Assembly (NCBI GenBank): GCA_004362315.1
Contig: SNWL01000010.1
Location: 1-64,000 of the forward strand
Length of the DNA: 64,000 nucleotides
From: Mycobacterium sp. BK086
GTDB lineage: Bacteria; Actinomycetota; Actinomycetes; Mycobacteriales; Mycobacteriaceae
Direction: 5' to 3'
The first letter of the stretch is position 1. Each line of letters opens with the position of its first letter. Both the position numbers and the translations under genes were made by a program. Positions 34,237 to 42,842 of this stretch are shown one piece after another. The notes beneath the pieces are model-generated. The model was not told the DNA's origin and ran no database searches. It saw nothing but the letters and a program-made list of their open reading frames with translations.

Positions 34237-35130
34237 TCAGTGCCCTGCGAGAACCTGCGCGTTGCCGAGGTCGGTCACGATGCCGATGTTGGCCGCAACG
34301 TCCTCGACGGTCAGCCCATCGACTTTGATGCCTTCACTTTCCATGAGCGCGAGGCGCTGGACCTGACCGCCACCGGTGGCCAATACCACCCCATTCAGCT
34401 CACACGATTCGTGAGCGAGGTAAGCCGCCACCGGTGCCACCGCCTCGGGGGTGTACGGCGCCATGATCGCCTTGGCCTGTTCCAGGGTGATTCCGTACGC
34501 CTCGACGAGGGTGCCGAGGTCGGCAAGCCTGGTGGCAGCGCGCGGTGCAACGGCATTGACTCGAATGCCGTCTTTCTCACACTCGGTGGACAGGCACAGC
34601 GTCAGACCCATCACACTGCCTTTGGCCGCACCATAGCTCGACACGTTCGGGTGCATGCCGGCCATTCCTTCTGAACACGTGTTGACGACGCGCCCGCTGC
34701 CGGACTTCTTGAGGTGCGGCCATGCCGCCTTCAACACATAGACGACCCCAAGATAGTGCACGTCTAACATGCGCTGGAAATTCTCGAGCGGCAGGTCGGT
34801 AAAGGCACCGGGATCATGGATTCCGGCGTTGTTGATCACGATGTCGAGGCCGCCGAATGTGTCGAGGGCGGTGTTCACGATGGCGGCGGCGCCCTCGACC
34901 TCGGCGATCGAGGAGTGGCAGGCGACTGCCTCGCCACCGGCGGCCTTGATCTCTTGCACCACCTGCTCGGCCGGCTCGGCGGAAGAACCACTCCCGTCGA
35001 GGCTCCCGCCGATATCGGCGACCACGACTCGAGCACCACGGGAGGCTAGGAGCAGCGCATGGCCGCGCCCGACCCCGCGGCCAGCCCCGGTGACAATCGC
35101 CGATTTTCCATCGAATCGCAATTCACTCAT
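34237..35130 (-). CDS. SDR dehydrogenase, MFE-2/Hsd4A-like
   Basis: 297 residues from the ATG at 35130. TGAGRGVGRGHALLL cofactor motif, VVADIGGSLDGSGSSAE insertion, NNAGIHDPGAF, Ser in VNTCSEGMA, YGAAK as YxxxK, AVAPRAATRL, and the C-terminal extension LTVEDVAANIGIVTDLGNAQV. Its closest relative here is the SDR at 17540-18448 (shared EPAEQVVQEI / GGEAVACHSS and DPGAFTDLPLENFQRMLDVHYLG-type blocks). It follows a TauD/TfdA gene, repeating the SDR plus dioxygenase pairing seen at 17-23 kb. Confidence 0.88.
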   Translation of the reverse strand: MSELRFDGKSAIVTGAGRGVGRGHALLLASRGARVVVADIGGSLDGSGSSAEPAEQVVQEIKAAGGEAVACHSSIAEVEGAAAIVNTALDTFGGLDIVINNAGIHDPGAFTDLPLENFQRMLDVHYLGVVYVLKAAWPHLKKSGSGRVVNTCSEGMAGMHPNVSSYGAAKGSVMGLTLCLSTECEKDGIRVNAVAPRAATRLADLGTLVEAYGITLEQAKAIMAPYTPEAVAPVAAYLAHESCELNGVVLATGGGQVQRLALMESEGIKVDGLTVEDVAANIGIVTDLGNAQVLAGH

Positions 35131-35188
35131 TGAGTGATGAACCTGCTTTCTTCTCTGTCGACATCGAACTACGAACTGCGCGAGGCGG

Positions 35189-36055
35189 CTAGGAGCCGAC
35201 CTTGGTGAACCGCGGCTTCTCCACATCGGCGATCACCCGAGGCGCGATCACCTTGCGCAATGTCCTCGGCGGCCCATCGAACTTGACCTCCCCGCGGGCG
35301 TGCTGGATTGAGAAGTTGTCCCACATCACGAAATCGCCTTCGCGCCAATCCTGTTCCCACGTCTGCGCTGGGTCGTAAAGGTGGGCGAACACCTCGCCGA
35401 GCAGATCCTCGCTGTCCTGCCCTGGCAGCTCAACGATCTTTCGCGTCATCATCTGGCTGACGTACAGGATCGGGTCTCCGGTGCGCGGATGAATGAAGGG
35501 AATCGGTCGCGTCACCGATCGGGCGGTCGCACGCTCAGCCTGCAGGAGCTCGCCCGGCTCATCGCCGGCGCGCCTAGCCTGTCCGGTCATGTGGAGGGCG
35601 TGCAGACCCTCAATCCGCGCGCGCAGCTCGGCCGGCAACGTCTTCCACGCGTGGGTGGCGCTGGTGAACACGGTCGGTACCGCAGGTTGGGTCACTTCCA
35701 ACCCATACAGCGTCAACACCTGAAATGGGTCGTCCGACCACATCATGTCGCAGTGGTAGAGCAGCCGCCCGAATGGCGCACCGCCGTCATCCTCTTTATT
35801 CGACACGTAGAACACATCCGACGTGTCGTAGGGGGCGCCGTCGGGTGCCGGGCCCTCGCGACCGATCACCAGGCTCGCCAGGTATTTCTGATAATCGGGT
35901 TCCAGCTCAAGACCGCGGAACCTCAACAGCCCCCGCTCGTCAAACGTGCGGCGCAGCAAGGCCGCGTCATCCCCACTGAGCTTGCTGCTGGGGTCAAGGC
36001 CCTCGATCTCCGCACCGAACGCCGGGGCGAGATCACGAATCGTGAGTTGCGACAT
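35189..36055 (-). CDS. TauD/TfdA-family Fe(II)/2-oxoglutarate dioxygenase
   Basis: 288 residues. HxD in LLYHCDMMWS (about residues 99-108), distal histidine in NFSIQHARGEV, 2-oxoglutarate arginine in PPRTLRKV. The N-terminus FGAEIEGLDPSSKL matches the paralogue at 22358-23239, as do the blocks LYGLEVTQPAVPTVF and AWKTLPAELRARIE. It should hydroxylate a related substrate. Sixteen bases downstream of the DUF35 gene in the same operon. Confidence 0.9.
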   Translation of the reverse strand: MSQLTIRDLAPAFGAEIEGLDPSSKLSGDDAALLRRTFDERGLLRFRGLELEPDYQKYLASLVIGREGPAPDGAPYDTSDVFYVSNKEDDGGAPFGRLLYHCDMMWSDDPFQVLTLYGLEVTQPAVPTVFTSATHAWKTLPAELRARIEGLHALHMTGQARRAGDEPGELLQAERATARSVTRPIPFIHPRTGDPILYVSQMMTRKIVELPGQDSEDLLGEVFAHLYDPAQTWEQDWREGDFVMWDNFSIQHARGEVKFDGPPRTLRKVIAPRVIADVEKPRFTKVGS

Positions 36056-36070
36056 TGGTTTTCATCCCTA

Positions 36071-36514
36071 TCACTCGTTGTGAGCTGTCTCACTGGTGGT
36101 TTCCTGCATGTCGGCAGTCCACGTGAGTACACCGACGGCATCGGCCACACGCTCCGGTATGGCATGCACTCTCAAGCCTTGGTGGATGTCCACGTCCGAC
36201 GTCAACGGGCCCGGTATGAGGAGGTCGGGCTGTTCGTCCAGCCGCACCAGCGCCACGGTGTACGGAACCTCATCGACGAAGGCCGGCCCGTACGGCTGGT
36301 AGGTCACAATCCAGCTGTGCACCTCGCCGAGGCCGCTGACCTGTTCCCACGTCAAGTCCTCACCCTGGCACCACGAGCAGATCGGGCGGGCCGGCCAAGT
36401 CCAATGGGTGCAGGTGCGGCAGTGCTGCAGCTCCAGCCGGCCGTCGGCCAATGCTGCCCAGTACGGTGCCGAATCCTGGTCGGGCACTGGGATTAACCGG
36501 GGCCCAGCCATCAT
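36071..36514 (-). CDS. DUF35 OB-fold zinc-ribbon protein
   Basis: 147 residues. N-terminal helix (YWAALADGRLELQHC), zinc ribbon CRTC and CSWC (about residues 32-35 and 46-49), then an OB-fold domain with VHSWIVTYQPYGPAF and PYTVALVRLDEQPD. ChsH2-like. The ATG overlaps the stop of the thiolase-fold gene by four bases, which strongly suggests a stoichiometric complex with it. Confidence 0.9.
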   Translation of the reverse strand: MMAGPRLIPVPDQDSAPYWAALADGRLELQHCRTCTHWTWPARPICSWCQGEDLTWEQVSGLGEVHSWIVTYQPYGPAFVDEVPYTVALVRLDEQPDLLIPGPLTSDVDIHQGLRVHAIPERVADAVGVLTWTADMQETTSETAHNE

Positions 36515-37689
36515 GCACCGACCAGCACGGCAGCCGAAGAATATCCGCTGACGTATCCGAGTTGCCCGGTTACCAGCGCCACATCATGCTTGTCAATCTG
36601 TCGATCGCCGGCGTCACCGCGGATCTGCTCAACCGCCTCGAAGATGTGGTTGAGCCCGTGCAAGTACCCCTCGGAGAGCAATCCGCCGTGGGTATTGATC
36701 GGCAACGAACCACCCGAGCGGTCGAACGCGCCGGCAGCCAACATATCGGGGACACCGCCGGGCTCGGCGAATCCATAGCCCTCGATCTGTGACAACACGG
36801 TAAAGGTGAAACAGTCGTAGAGTTCGGCGAAGTCGATGTCGGAGGGCCCCAGTCCGGCCGCTTTGTACAGCCGGGGGGCGATCAACCGCGCCGGTGACTG
36901 GGACAAATCCTCATGACCATTGTTGATGATGTTCACGCCGCCGCCCCACGCCGCCCCGCCGATCAGCACCGGACGGTGGGGTAGATCCTTCGCGCGTTCG
37001 GCGCTGACCACCACCACCGCCACCGCGCCGTCGGTCTCCAGGCAACAGTCGAACTTGCGAAACGGGTCGACGATCCATCGGCTGGTCATGTAGTCGTCCA
37101 TCGTCATCGGCGTGCGCATCATCGCGCGGTCGTTATCGAGCGCATTGTGCCGGCTCAGCAGCGCAATTCGACCGAGATCTTCCGACGTTGTCCCGTAGCG
37201 CTCCATGTGGCTGCGCGCGGCAAGGGCGATTTCCTGAGCCGGTGCGACGACGCCTGCCGACGCCTTCACTGCCATGTCCCAGGGCTGTCGGGCGACGGTG
37301 GTCGCCGAGCCGTTGAGGCGATTCTCGCTGCGACCGTTGATCGCCCGGTAGCAGACCACGCAGTCGGCGACGCCGGCGCTGACGGCGAGTGCGGCCTGCC
37401 CGAGCATCGACAGCGATACGCTTCCCCCGTACCACTGATCGACGTAGAAGTTGAGGTTCTTCATTCCGAGGGACGGCGCAAGCAGGTTGGGCGCGATGGA
37501 GTCGTTGGTCCCGAAGGTGGCTAGCCCGTCGATGTCGCTGACCGTCAGTCCGGCATCGGCGACCGCGGCCTTGACCGCCCGCGCCGCCAGGGTGAAGACG
37601 GAAACTCCAGAGTCACGGGAGAACTCGGTGCACCCGATGCCGACGACGGCGGCCTGCGAGCGTGGGAATTTCGACCTCACCTCGTTCAC
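36511..37689 (-). CDS. Ltp2-like thiolase-fold protein, probable retro-aldolase
   Basis: 392 residues. At the position of the thiolase nucleophile the sequence reads DQWYGGSVSLSMLG with no cysteine. ELYDCFTF and THGGLLSEGYLHG carry tyrosines matching the positions proposed as catalytic in Ltp2-type steroid aldolases. With its overlapping DUF35 partner it should cleave a 3-hydroxyacyl-CoA (tertiary alcohol) by retro-aldol chemistry rather than thiolysis. A perfect ATGGCA-N6-TGCCAT palindrome lies 112 bases upstream. Confidence 0.9.
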   Translation of the reverse strand: MNEVRSKFPRSQAAVVGIGCTEFSRDSGVSVFTLAARAVKAAVADAGLTVSDIDGLATFGTNDSIAPNLLAPSLGMKNLNFYVDQWYGGSVSLSMLGQAALAVSAGVADCVVCYRAINGRSENRLNGSATTVARQPWDMAVKASAGVVAPAQEIALAARSHMERYGTTSEDLGRIALLSRHNALDNDRAMMRTPMTMDDYMTSRWIVDPFRKFDCCLETDGAVAVVVVSAERAKDLPHRPVLIGGAAWGGGVNIINNGHEDLSQSPARLIAPRLYKAAGLGPSDIDFAELYDCFTFTVLSQIEGYGFAEPGGVPDMLAAGAFDRSGGSLPINTHGGLLSEGYLHGLNHIFEAVEQIRGDAGDRQIDKHDVALVTGQLGYVSGYSSAAVLVGA

Positions 37690-38016
37690 TGCGACAATGT
37701 CTCCTTTGAAATTGCCAACGGCTGCAAGGAATCGCGCATCCGCAGAGCCGACTGCCCACGTTCGTCATCTCCTCCGACCGTAGCACTGCGCCACCCGTTT
37801 ATGGCACTCGTCTGCCATTTTTTTGCGGCAATTTCGCCTAGCTAGCAATGCGTGCTGACCGCGGCAGATAGCGCCCTCAGGAGTACCGGTGCGCGGTGAT
37901 ACTGAGGAGATCGCTCGTCTCGCAACAGCCTATTGGTAGCCAGCCGATCGCCGACTGCTGAACCTCATCGCTCGACGAACTTCCAGGCCCGAGATAGGAG
38001 CGCAATCTTCGCGCAG
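37690..38016. other. 327-base intergenic region
   Basis: Gap between the fadD-type gene and the Ltp2-like gene. It holds the 37801-37818 palindrome and a seven-T run at 37818-37824, and a GCTAGC palindrome near 37840. I see no supportable gene; it is probably the promoter region of the Ltp2-like/DUF35/TauD/SDR operon and the 3' leader-out of the synthetase gene. Confidence 0.5.
37801..37818. promoter_or_regulatory. Perfect palindrome ATGGCA-N6-TGCCAT
   Basis: An 18-base site with perfect 6-base arms and spacer CTCGTC, 112 bases upstream of the Ltp2-like gene start. It is the best-conserved example of the TGNCA-N6-TGNCA family found at four promoters in this window. Confidence 0.5.
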
Positions 38017-39654
38017 TCAGGTCGCCGGCGTGGCCCGGCTGGTGGTGTCGGTTTGCGCGATGCTCAACGCGCTCGCGTAGTCGATCTTGCCGTTGGGCAG
38101 CCGGGGTATCTGCTCGACGAATCGAATGCGTCGCGGGACTTTGTATCCGGCCAGCGACGTTCGCACCGTGCTAGCCACCTCGTCGGCGCCGAGGGAATGT
38201 CCACCGGCACGGACCACCAGCGCGGCGACCGACTGACCGAACCGCGGGTCGGGTACGCCGAGTACCAAGCAGTCATCGACATCACGAAGACGACGAATCG
38301 CGTCTTCCACTTCCGCGGGATACACCTTTTCCCCACCGGTATTGATGGTGGCCGTCCCCCGGCCGATCAGCGTGACGGTGCCGTCATCCGCTATCCGACC
38401 CAGATCTCCGGGCATCGCATACTGGACACCGTCGATCACCAGGAATGCGGCCGCGGTCTTCTCGGGGTCGCGGTGATAGCCCGAGGCGGTCGTGGGTCCG
38501 GCCAGCAGACCCACCGCGCCGGGGCCAAGTTCCCGGCCCTGTGGCGAGAGCACCTTCAGCCCACGGGCGGCCTGAAATGTCGCCGTGGACAACGCATCCC
38601 CGCACCGCACCTGGCTGAAGCCGTAGGACAGACCCTCGGTTGCCCCGCAGGCGTCAAGCAGAGTGGTGTGCGGAAGATGCGCCAGCAGGCGTTCCTTTAT
38701 CGGCGCACTCCATGCCACGCCTGCCGAGCAGATCACCCGCAGCGATGACATGTCGTAGGGACGGCCGTCGGACCGCGCGTGGTCGAGCGCCCGCACGATC
38801 GGTAGCGCGAAAGCATCGCCGACGATCGCGATCACCTGTGGCCTGACGGTTTCCGCGGCACCGAGGAGCTCTTGCGCGTCGAACGAGGTGCTCGACAGGG
38901 TGGTCACCAGGCCGCCGGCGCACAACGTAGGCAAGGAGGCGAACACCAAGCCTGTGCTGTGCATCAACGGCGAGGCCGGAATCGCAGACGGCGCCGCTCC
39001 CTCTGCTGCTAGCGTGACCGCGTACTGCACCGGGGAAAGCCCCGTCCGCTCGCCGAAGAACAGGTCGCGAAACAACGAGGAATTGTCTGCGCTCTGCCCG
39101 ATCCGCATCAGTACGCCTTTGGGCAGTCCCGTCGTTCCGCCGGTGTACGACAGAAACACGTCGTCATCGTCACGATGAATCCGCGGTGCGGGGTCGGCCG
39201 CGGCCAGGACGTCGTCGTAGGCGAGGGATCCCGAAATCGCCGCGGCCTCATGCCCACCGACCTCGACGAGCACCAGTCCCGGCGCCTGGTCCGCGATCGC
39301 GGCAACCCGGTCGCGGAGAGCAACATCGAAGAACAGGACTTTGGCTTCGGCGTTGTCGAGCAGGGCCAACAGTTCGTCGCTCGTGTAGCGGTAGTTGACG
39401 TTTGACGGCACCGCGCGAATCTTCAGCGCGGCAAAGAAGATCTCAAGGTATTCCGGGCAGTTGTACAGGTAAGCAGCGACGCCGTCGCCACGGCCACAGC
39501 CCCAATTCTGAAGCGCAGAGGCAATTCTGGCCGAACGTTCCTCGAACTTGGCCCACGACACCTGACGTTCGCCGTGCCGCAACGCGGGCCGCTCCGGAGT
39601 ACGATCGGCGATCGTCTCCCAGACGGTCGCGTAGTGCCGCGATGTATCAGCCAT
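38017..39654 (-). CDS. Acyl-CoA synthetase, FadD-type AMP-forming
   Basis: 545 residues. AMP-binding motif SYTGGTTGLPKGVL (about residues 170-183), the GATEGLSYG segment of the adenine pocket, PGDLGRIADDG (A8 region, about 418-428), hinge IGRGTATINTGGEKVYPAEVE, and the catalytic lysine in RLPNGKIDY near residue 526. It activates a carboxylic acid to its CoA thioester, feeding the dehydrogenases and aldolases in the window. Substrate not predictable. Confidence 0.93.
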   Translation of the reverse strand: MADTSRHYATVWETIADRTPERPALRHGERQVSWAKFEERSARIASALQNWGCGRGDGVAAYLYNCPEYLEIFFAALKIRAVPSNVNYRYTSDELLALLDNAEAKVLFFDVALRDRVAAIADQAPGLVLVEVGGHEAAAISGSLAYDDVLAAADPAPRIHRDDDDVFLSYTGGTTGLPKGVLMRIGQSADNSSLFRDLFFGERTGLSPVQYAVTLAAEGAAPSAIPASPLMHSTGLVFASLPTLCAGGLVTTLSSTSFDAQELLGAAETVRPQVIAIVGDAFALPIVRALDHARSDGRPYDMSSLRVICSAGVAWSAPIKERLLAHLPHTTLLDACGATEGLSYGFSQVRCGDALSTATFQAARGLKVLSPQGRELGPGAVGLLAGPTTASGYHRDPEKTAAAFLVIDGVQYAMPGDLGRIADDGTVTLIGRGTATINTGGEKVYPAEVEDAIRRLRDVDDCLVLGVPDPRFGQSVAALVVRAGGHSLGADEVASTVRTSLAGYKVPRRIRFVEQIPRLPNGKIDYASALSIAQTDTTSRATPAT

Positions 39655-39782
39655 GGACGGTCCGTACTGTCACGGCCGATGAGTGGTGGCGAGTTCTCGG
39701 GTGTGCGATGTCATAGATCCTGGCAGCCCGGTGAACCTTCGCGACGCCGAAGCACATCGCGGTGAGGACAATTCAGTACTCA

Positions 39783-40484
39783 TCAGCACTCAACAATCCT
39801 CTGGGGACGGACGGCCGGCGCGACTGATGTGGCGGAACGGTGAGACCTCCGCTGCTCACTGCCCGCACTCGCGGTGTCTGGCGCATCAGATCTTCCACCC
39901 GTTAGCAAACGGCAGCCCAGCCGAATTTCGCGGGGCGTCGACCAGCTCAGAAGTACCTCGCGGTCGGTGACGCTATCTGTTGGCTGCCCGGCCGCCGCCA
40001 GGGCATGCCGCTTGAAAGCGGCTGCAGCGCCGCTGCATTGATGTTCTACCCGGGTTGGCTTGCCCCAAGCGTCAGCGGGAATTGACTCGCCGACGAAGAT
40101 GATTTCTGGCTTGCCGAGAGTCGCGGCGCGTGACAGCCGTGTGCGGATTCGCGACTCGTGTATGAACAGATCCGGCGAAATGGCTAAGGAGTCGGCCTCG
40201 CACAAGTCCCGAAGATCCAGCGCAGGGTTGAATTGAACCGGATCAACACCAAGAATCTGGAGGGGCCGATCGTCGTGCAGATCGGCAATGAAACCTGTCA
40301 CTTCCCATCCCGCCATCGCCCGATCAGCCAGCCAGCCACCTGCGACAGTGATGAGCTCGACTACGTTTGAGGCTGCGACGTGAAGCCGGTAGCGAGACGC
40401 CTGCTCATCCCAGGGCGTCCTTGCGTCTCGCCGATTGATTCGTCGGTTCGTGATCGGCCCAAGCCCGCCGTCTATGCCTCTCAC
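39783..40484 (-). CDS. Conserved-looking hypothetical protein
   Basis: 233 residues from a GTG at 40484, preceded by AGGAG at 7-base spacing and 16 bases after the NTF2-like gene stop; the longer frame to 40721 would overlap that gene. The middle (VAASNVVELITVAGGWLADRAMAGWEVTGFIADLHDDRPLQIL region) looks globular with no signal peptide or membrane helix. The last 50 residues are Ser/Arg-rich and low in complexity. No family recognised. Overlap-like spacing suggests an operon with the NTF2-like gene. Confidence 0.6.
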   Translation of the reverse strand: MRGIDGGLGPITNRRINRRDARTPWDEQASRYRLHVAASNVVELITVAGGWLADRAMAGWEVTGFIADLHDDRPLQILGVDPVQFNPALDLRDLCEADSLAISPDLFIHESRIRTRLSRAATLGKPEIIFVGESIPADAWGKPTRVEHQCSGAAAAFKRHALAAAGQPTDSVTDREVLLSWSTPREIRLGCRLLTGGRSDAPDTASAGSEQRRSHRSATSVAPAVRPQRIVEC

Positions 40485-40500
40485 CGCGATTCTCCTGCCG

Positions 40501-41382
40501 CTACTTTGGGTCGGTGCCATGACCGATGCGGGCGATAAAGCACCCGTCGCCGCCAACCACGTGGAACTCTGCGGTGTGGAACGCGACGGGACCCGAGTCT
40601 GCACCCCGCGGGATCGCCGTGAACCGCAACTCAGTGAAAACGTACGAATCCTGCACGACCTGATCGAGCGTGTCGATCGACTCAATGGAGTAGGTGTCGA
40701 AGAACGACTGATAGTACGCACGATGCGCGGCCTTGCCCTCCATGCTGGCGAGCTTGCCGGTGTCGTCGACGTAGTCGCGGACCGCGGATGCTACGCCGTC
40801 GCTCAAGCAGTCCACGATCGTGTCCACATCAGCATCACCGAGCGCCCCAAGGTATCGCCTATGCAGCGCCAGCACCTCACGGCGAAGCTCCCAGGTTGAC
40901 TTGTCCGCATCGCCGATTCGGACATTGGCGCCGAGTTCAGCTCGGGGCTTCACCACCCACACCAGTTCACCGGTGATGCCTTTGTCGGTAGACACCGGGA
41001 ACAGACCAAGGGTCAAGTTATCGCCAGCAATCCCGGTGTTCTTGGGCCTGCCCACCGACGTCGCTTCTTGGAACGTGTACCAAGTACCGCGGATCTCCAC
41101 CAACGGTTCCACACTCAGCAGGTCGCTCGCACCGCGGATCATCGTGTAGGCGTCACGAATTTCCTCGGCGGTGGAAAGGATGGGAAGGGCGACGGTTCCA
41201 TCGGGCCGGACATGGGGCATGATCGAGTAGGCGTACGGGCCTTCGCTGCGCAAGGTCTCCATGAGCTCGGGTATCCGGCCGACGAACTCGGCGTCGATGT
41301 GGATCTGTGTCTGTTCAGCAGCATGCAGTGCTGCCGCGGACGATTCGCGCAGAAGGCCGGCGTCGATGTCAATGACCCTCAT
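40501..41382 (-). CDS. NTF2/SnoaL-like protein
   Basis: 293 residues. The C-terminal half (about 165-290) has a SnoaL/NTF2-like pattern: helix VLALHRRYLGALGDADVDTIVDCLSDG, then MEGKAAHRAYYQSFFDTYSI and paired strands ending FHTAEFHVV. The N-terminal half (ILSTAEEIRDAYTMIRG, TWYTFQEATS) may be a second domain of similar fold. NTF2-like proteins include isomerases, hydratases and non-catalytic binders; no catalytic residue is identifiable. Divergent from the CaiB gene across a region carrying a tandem palindromic element. Confidence 0.75.
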   Translation of the reverse strand: MRVIDIDAGLLRESSAAALHAAEQTQIHIDAEFVGRIPELMETLRSEGPYAYSIMPHVRPDGTVALPILSTAEEIRDAYTMIRGASDLLSVEPLVEIRGTWYTFQEATSVGRPKNTGIAGDNLTLGLFPVSTDKGITGELVWVVKPRAELGANVRIGDADKSTWELRREVLALHRRYLGALGDADVDTIVDCLSDGVASAVRDYVDDTGKLASMEGKAAHRAYYQSFFDTYSIESIDTLDQVVQDSYVFTELRFTAIPRGADSGPVAFHTAEFHVVGGDGCFIARIGHGTDPK

Positions 41383-41538
41383 GGGTTACTCCTCGTTCTG
41401 ATGTTCATGGACCAAGCCGTCAGTGTTTCTTCAGACGGACAAGGCCACCTCACAGCACGCGGCCTTTCCTCGGCCATCAAAACCTCCGGGCTGTCTGTAT
41501 CAGTTCGACTGAAAGCTACACCCCCCGGCGACACAAAG

Positions 41539-41573
41539 TGACATCGCACCGTCTAATTGGCAGTGAAATGCCT
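41539..41573. promoter_or_regulatory. Tandem TGNCA-N6-TGNCA elements, divergent promoter
   Basis: Two sites 19 bases apart: TGACA-N6-CGTCT (41539-41554) and TGGCA-N6-TGCCT (41558-41573), 40 bases upstream of the CaiB GTG. The arrangement, spacing and much of the flanking sequence match 54589-54623, suggesting the same regulator. Confidence 0.45.
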
Positions 41574-41612
41574 ACATCGCAACGGCGGTGTTCGAGTGAG
41601 AGGAGTCACGAC

Positions 41613-42842
41613 GTGGTCGTCCAACCGATGCAGGGTGTGAAGGTGGTGGAGGTCGCGCAATTCACCTTCGCGCCATCGGCAGGTGCTGTCCTGGCCGACT
41701 GGGGTGCCGAGGTCATCAAAGTCGAGCACGCGGTTACCGGTGACGCACAGCGAGGGCTCACGATCGGCGCCGGTGGTGCTGCCGAGGGGTCGTTTCAGCC
41801 GCTGATGGAGCACCCCAACCGCGGCAAGCGCAGCATCGGCCTGGCGCTCGAAATCCCCAGCGCTCACGCCGTACTCATGGAGCTGGTCCGCGATGCCGAC
41901 GTGTTCATCACGAATTTCCTACCCAGTGCGTGCCACCGCCTTCGCATCGAGGTCGACGACCTCCGAAGCGTGAATCCAGGGATCATCTACGTCCGTGGCA
42001 GTGGCCACGGACCGCATGGCCCCGACGCGCAGAAAGCCGGCTTTGATGGCTCGACGTTCTGGGCCAGGACCGGTAGCGCGTGGGGCTCGACTCCGCCTGA
42101 CAGCCCCAGTCTCATCCGCCAGCCCGCCGGCGCGTACGGCGATTCTCTTGGCGGAGCGATCATGGCGGGCGGCATCGCGGCCGCCCTGTTCGCGCGGGAC
42201 CGTACCGGCGAGCCCTCAGTGGTCGACGTCTCCCTGATGAGTGTCGGGGCGTGGGCGATGGCGCTTTCCCTGACCACCGCCCTGCTGACCGATGAAGTCA
42301 CCCCCGCTCCGCCGCTCACGGCACCGCCGAACATCGCGGTCAATCCCGTCATCGGCAACTACCGCACCTCCGACGACCGATTCATCACGCTGATGATGGT
42401 CCAGCCAGGCCGCCACTTTTCCGATCTGTGCGCACATCTGGGCCTCGAGCAACTCCTCGAAGACGACCGCTTCAGCACTGCCGAAGGGCTGATCACCCAC
42501 GCAGACGAAATCGGTCGCCAGATCGCCGAGGCCTTCAGCGAAAAGCCTTACGCCCATTGGGTGCAGCACCTCGCCTCCTTGACCGGGCCGTGGTCACCGG
42601 TGCAAAACCCGCTCGAGACCGCAACCGATCCACAGATGCACGCCAATGGTTACATCGTGACAGTGACCGATGCAGATGGCGCGCAGCGCCATCTGGTGGC
42701 CAATCCAGTCCAATTCGACGAGACACCGCCAACTTTGACCCGGGCACCACAGTTTGCCGAACACACCGACGACATCCTGCGCAGTCTCGGGAAGGATGAT
42801 GACGCTTTGATCGAGCTCAAGATCGACGGCGCCTGCACGTAA
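41613..42842 (+). CDS. CaiB/BaiF-family CoA-transferase
   Basis: 409 residues from the GTG at 41613, with GAGGAG 8 bases upstream. Typical family III start VKVVEVAQFTFAPSAGAVLADWGAEVIKVE, the PNRGKRSIGL block, NFLPSACHRL, and the catalytic aspartate expected in AGAYGDSLGGAIMAGGIAAALF (about residue 195). It moves CoA between carboxylic acids. The gene stands alone on the plus strand, divergent from the NTF2-like gene. Confidence 0.92.
   Translation: MVVQPMQGVKVVEVAQFTFAPSAGAVLADWGAEVIKVEHAVTGDAQRGLTIGAGGAAEGSFQPLMEHPNRGKRSIGLALEIPSAHAVLMELVRDADVFITNFLPSACHRLRIEVDDLRSVNPGIIYVRGSGHGPHGPDAQKAGFDGSTFWARTGSAWGSTPPDSPSLIRQPAGAYGDSLGGAIMAGGIAAALFARDRTGEPSVVDVSLMSVGAWAMALSLTTALLTDEVTPAPPLTAPPNIAVNPVIGNYRTSDDRFITLMMVQPGRHFSDLCAHLGLEQLLEDDRFSTAEGLITHADEIGRQIAEAFSEKPYAHWVQHLASLTGPWSPVQNPLETATDPQMHANGYIVTVTDADGAQRHLVANPVQFDETPPTLTRAPQFAEHTDDILRSLGKDDDALIELKIDGACT

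Noticed and set aside
40646..40655. CGTACGAATC in the NTF2-like gene and other CGTACG copies in coding sequence
   Set aside because: The core is expected some twenty times by chance in this GC content; only copies in promoter gaps were counted.
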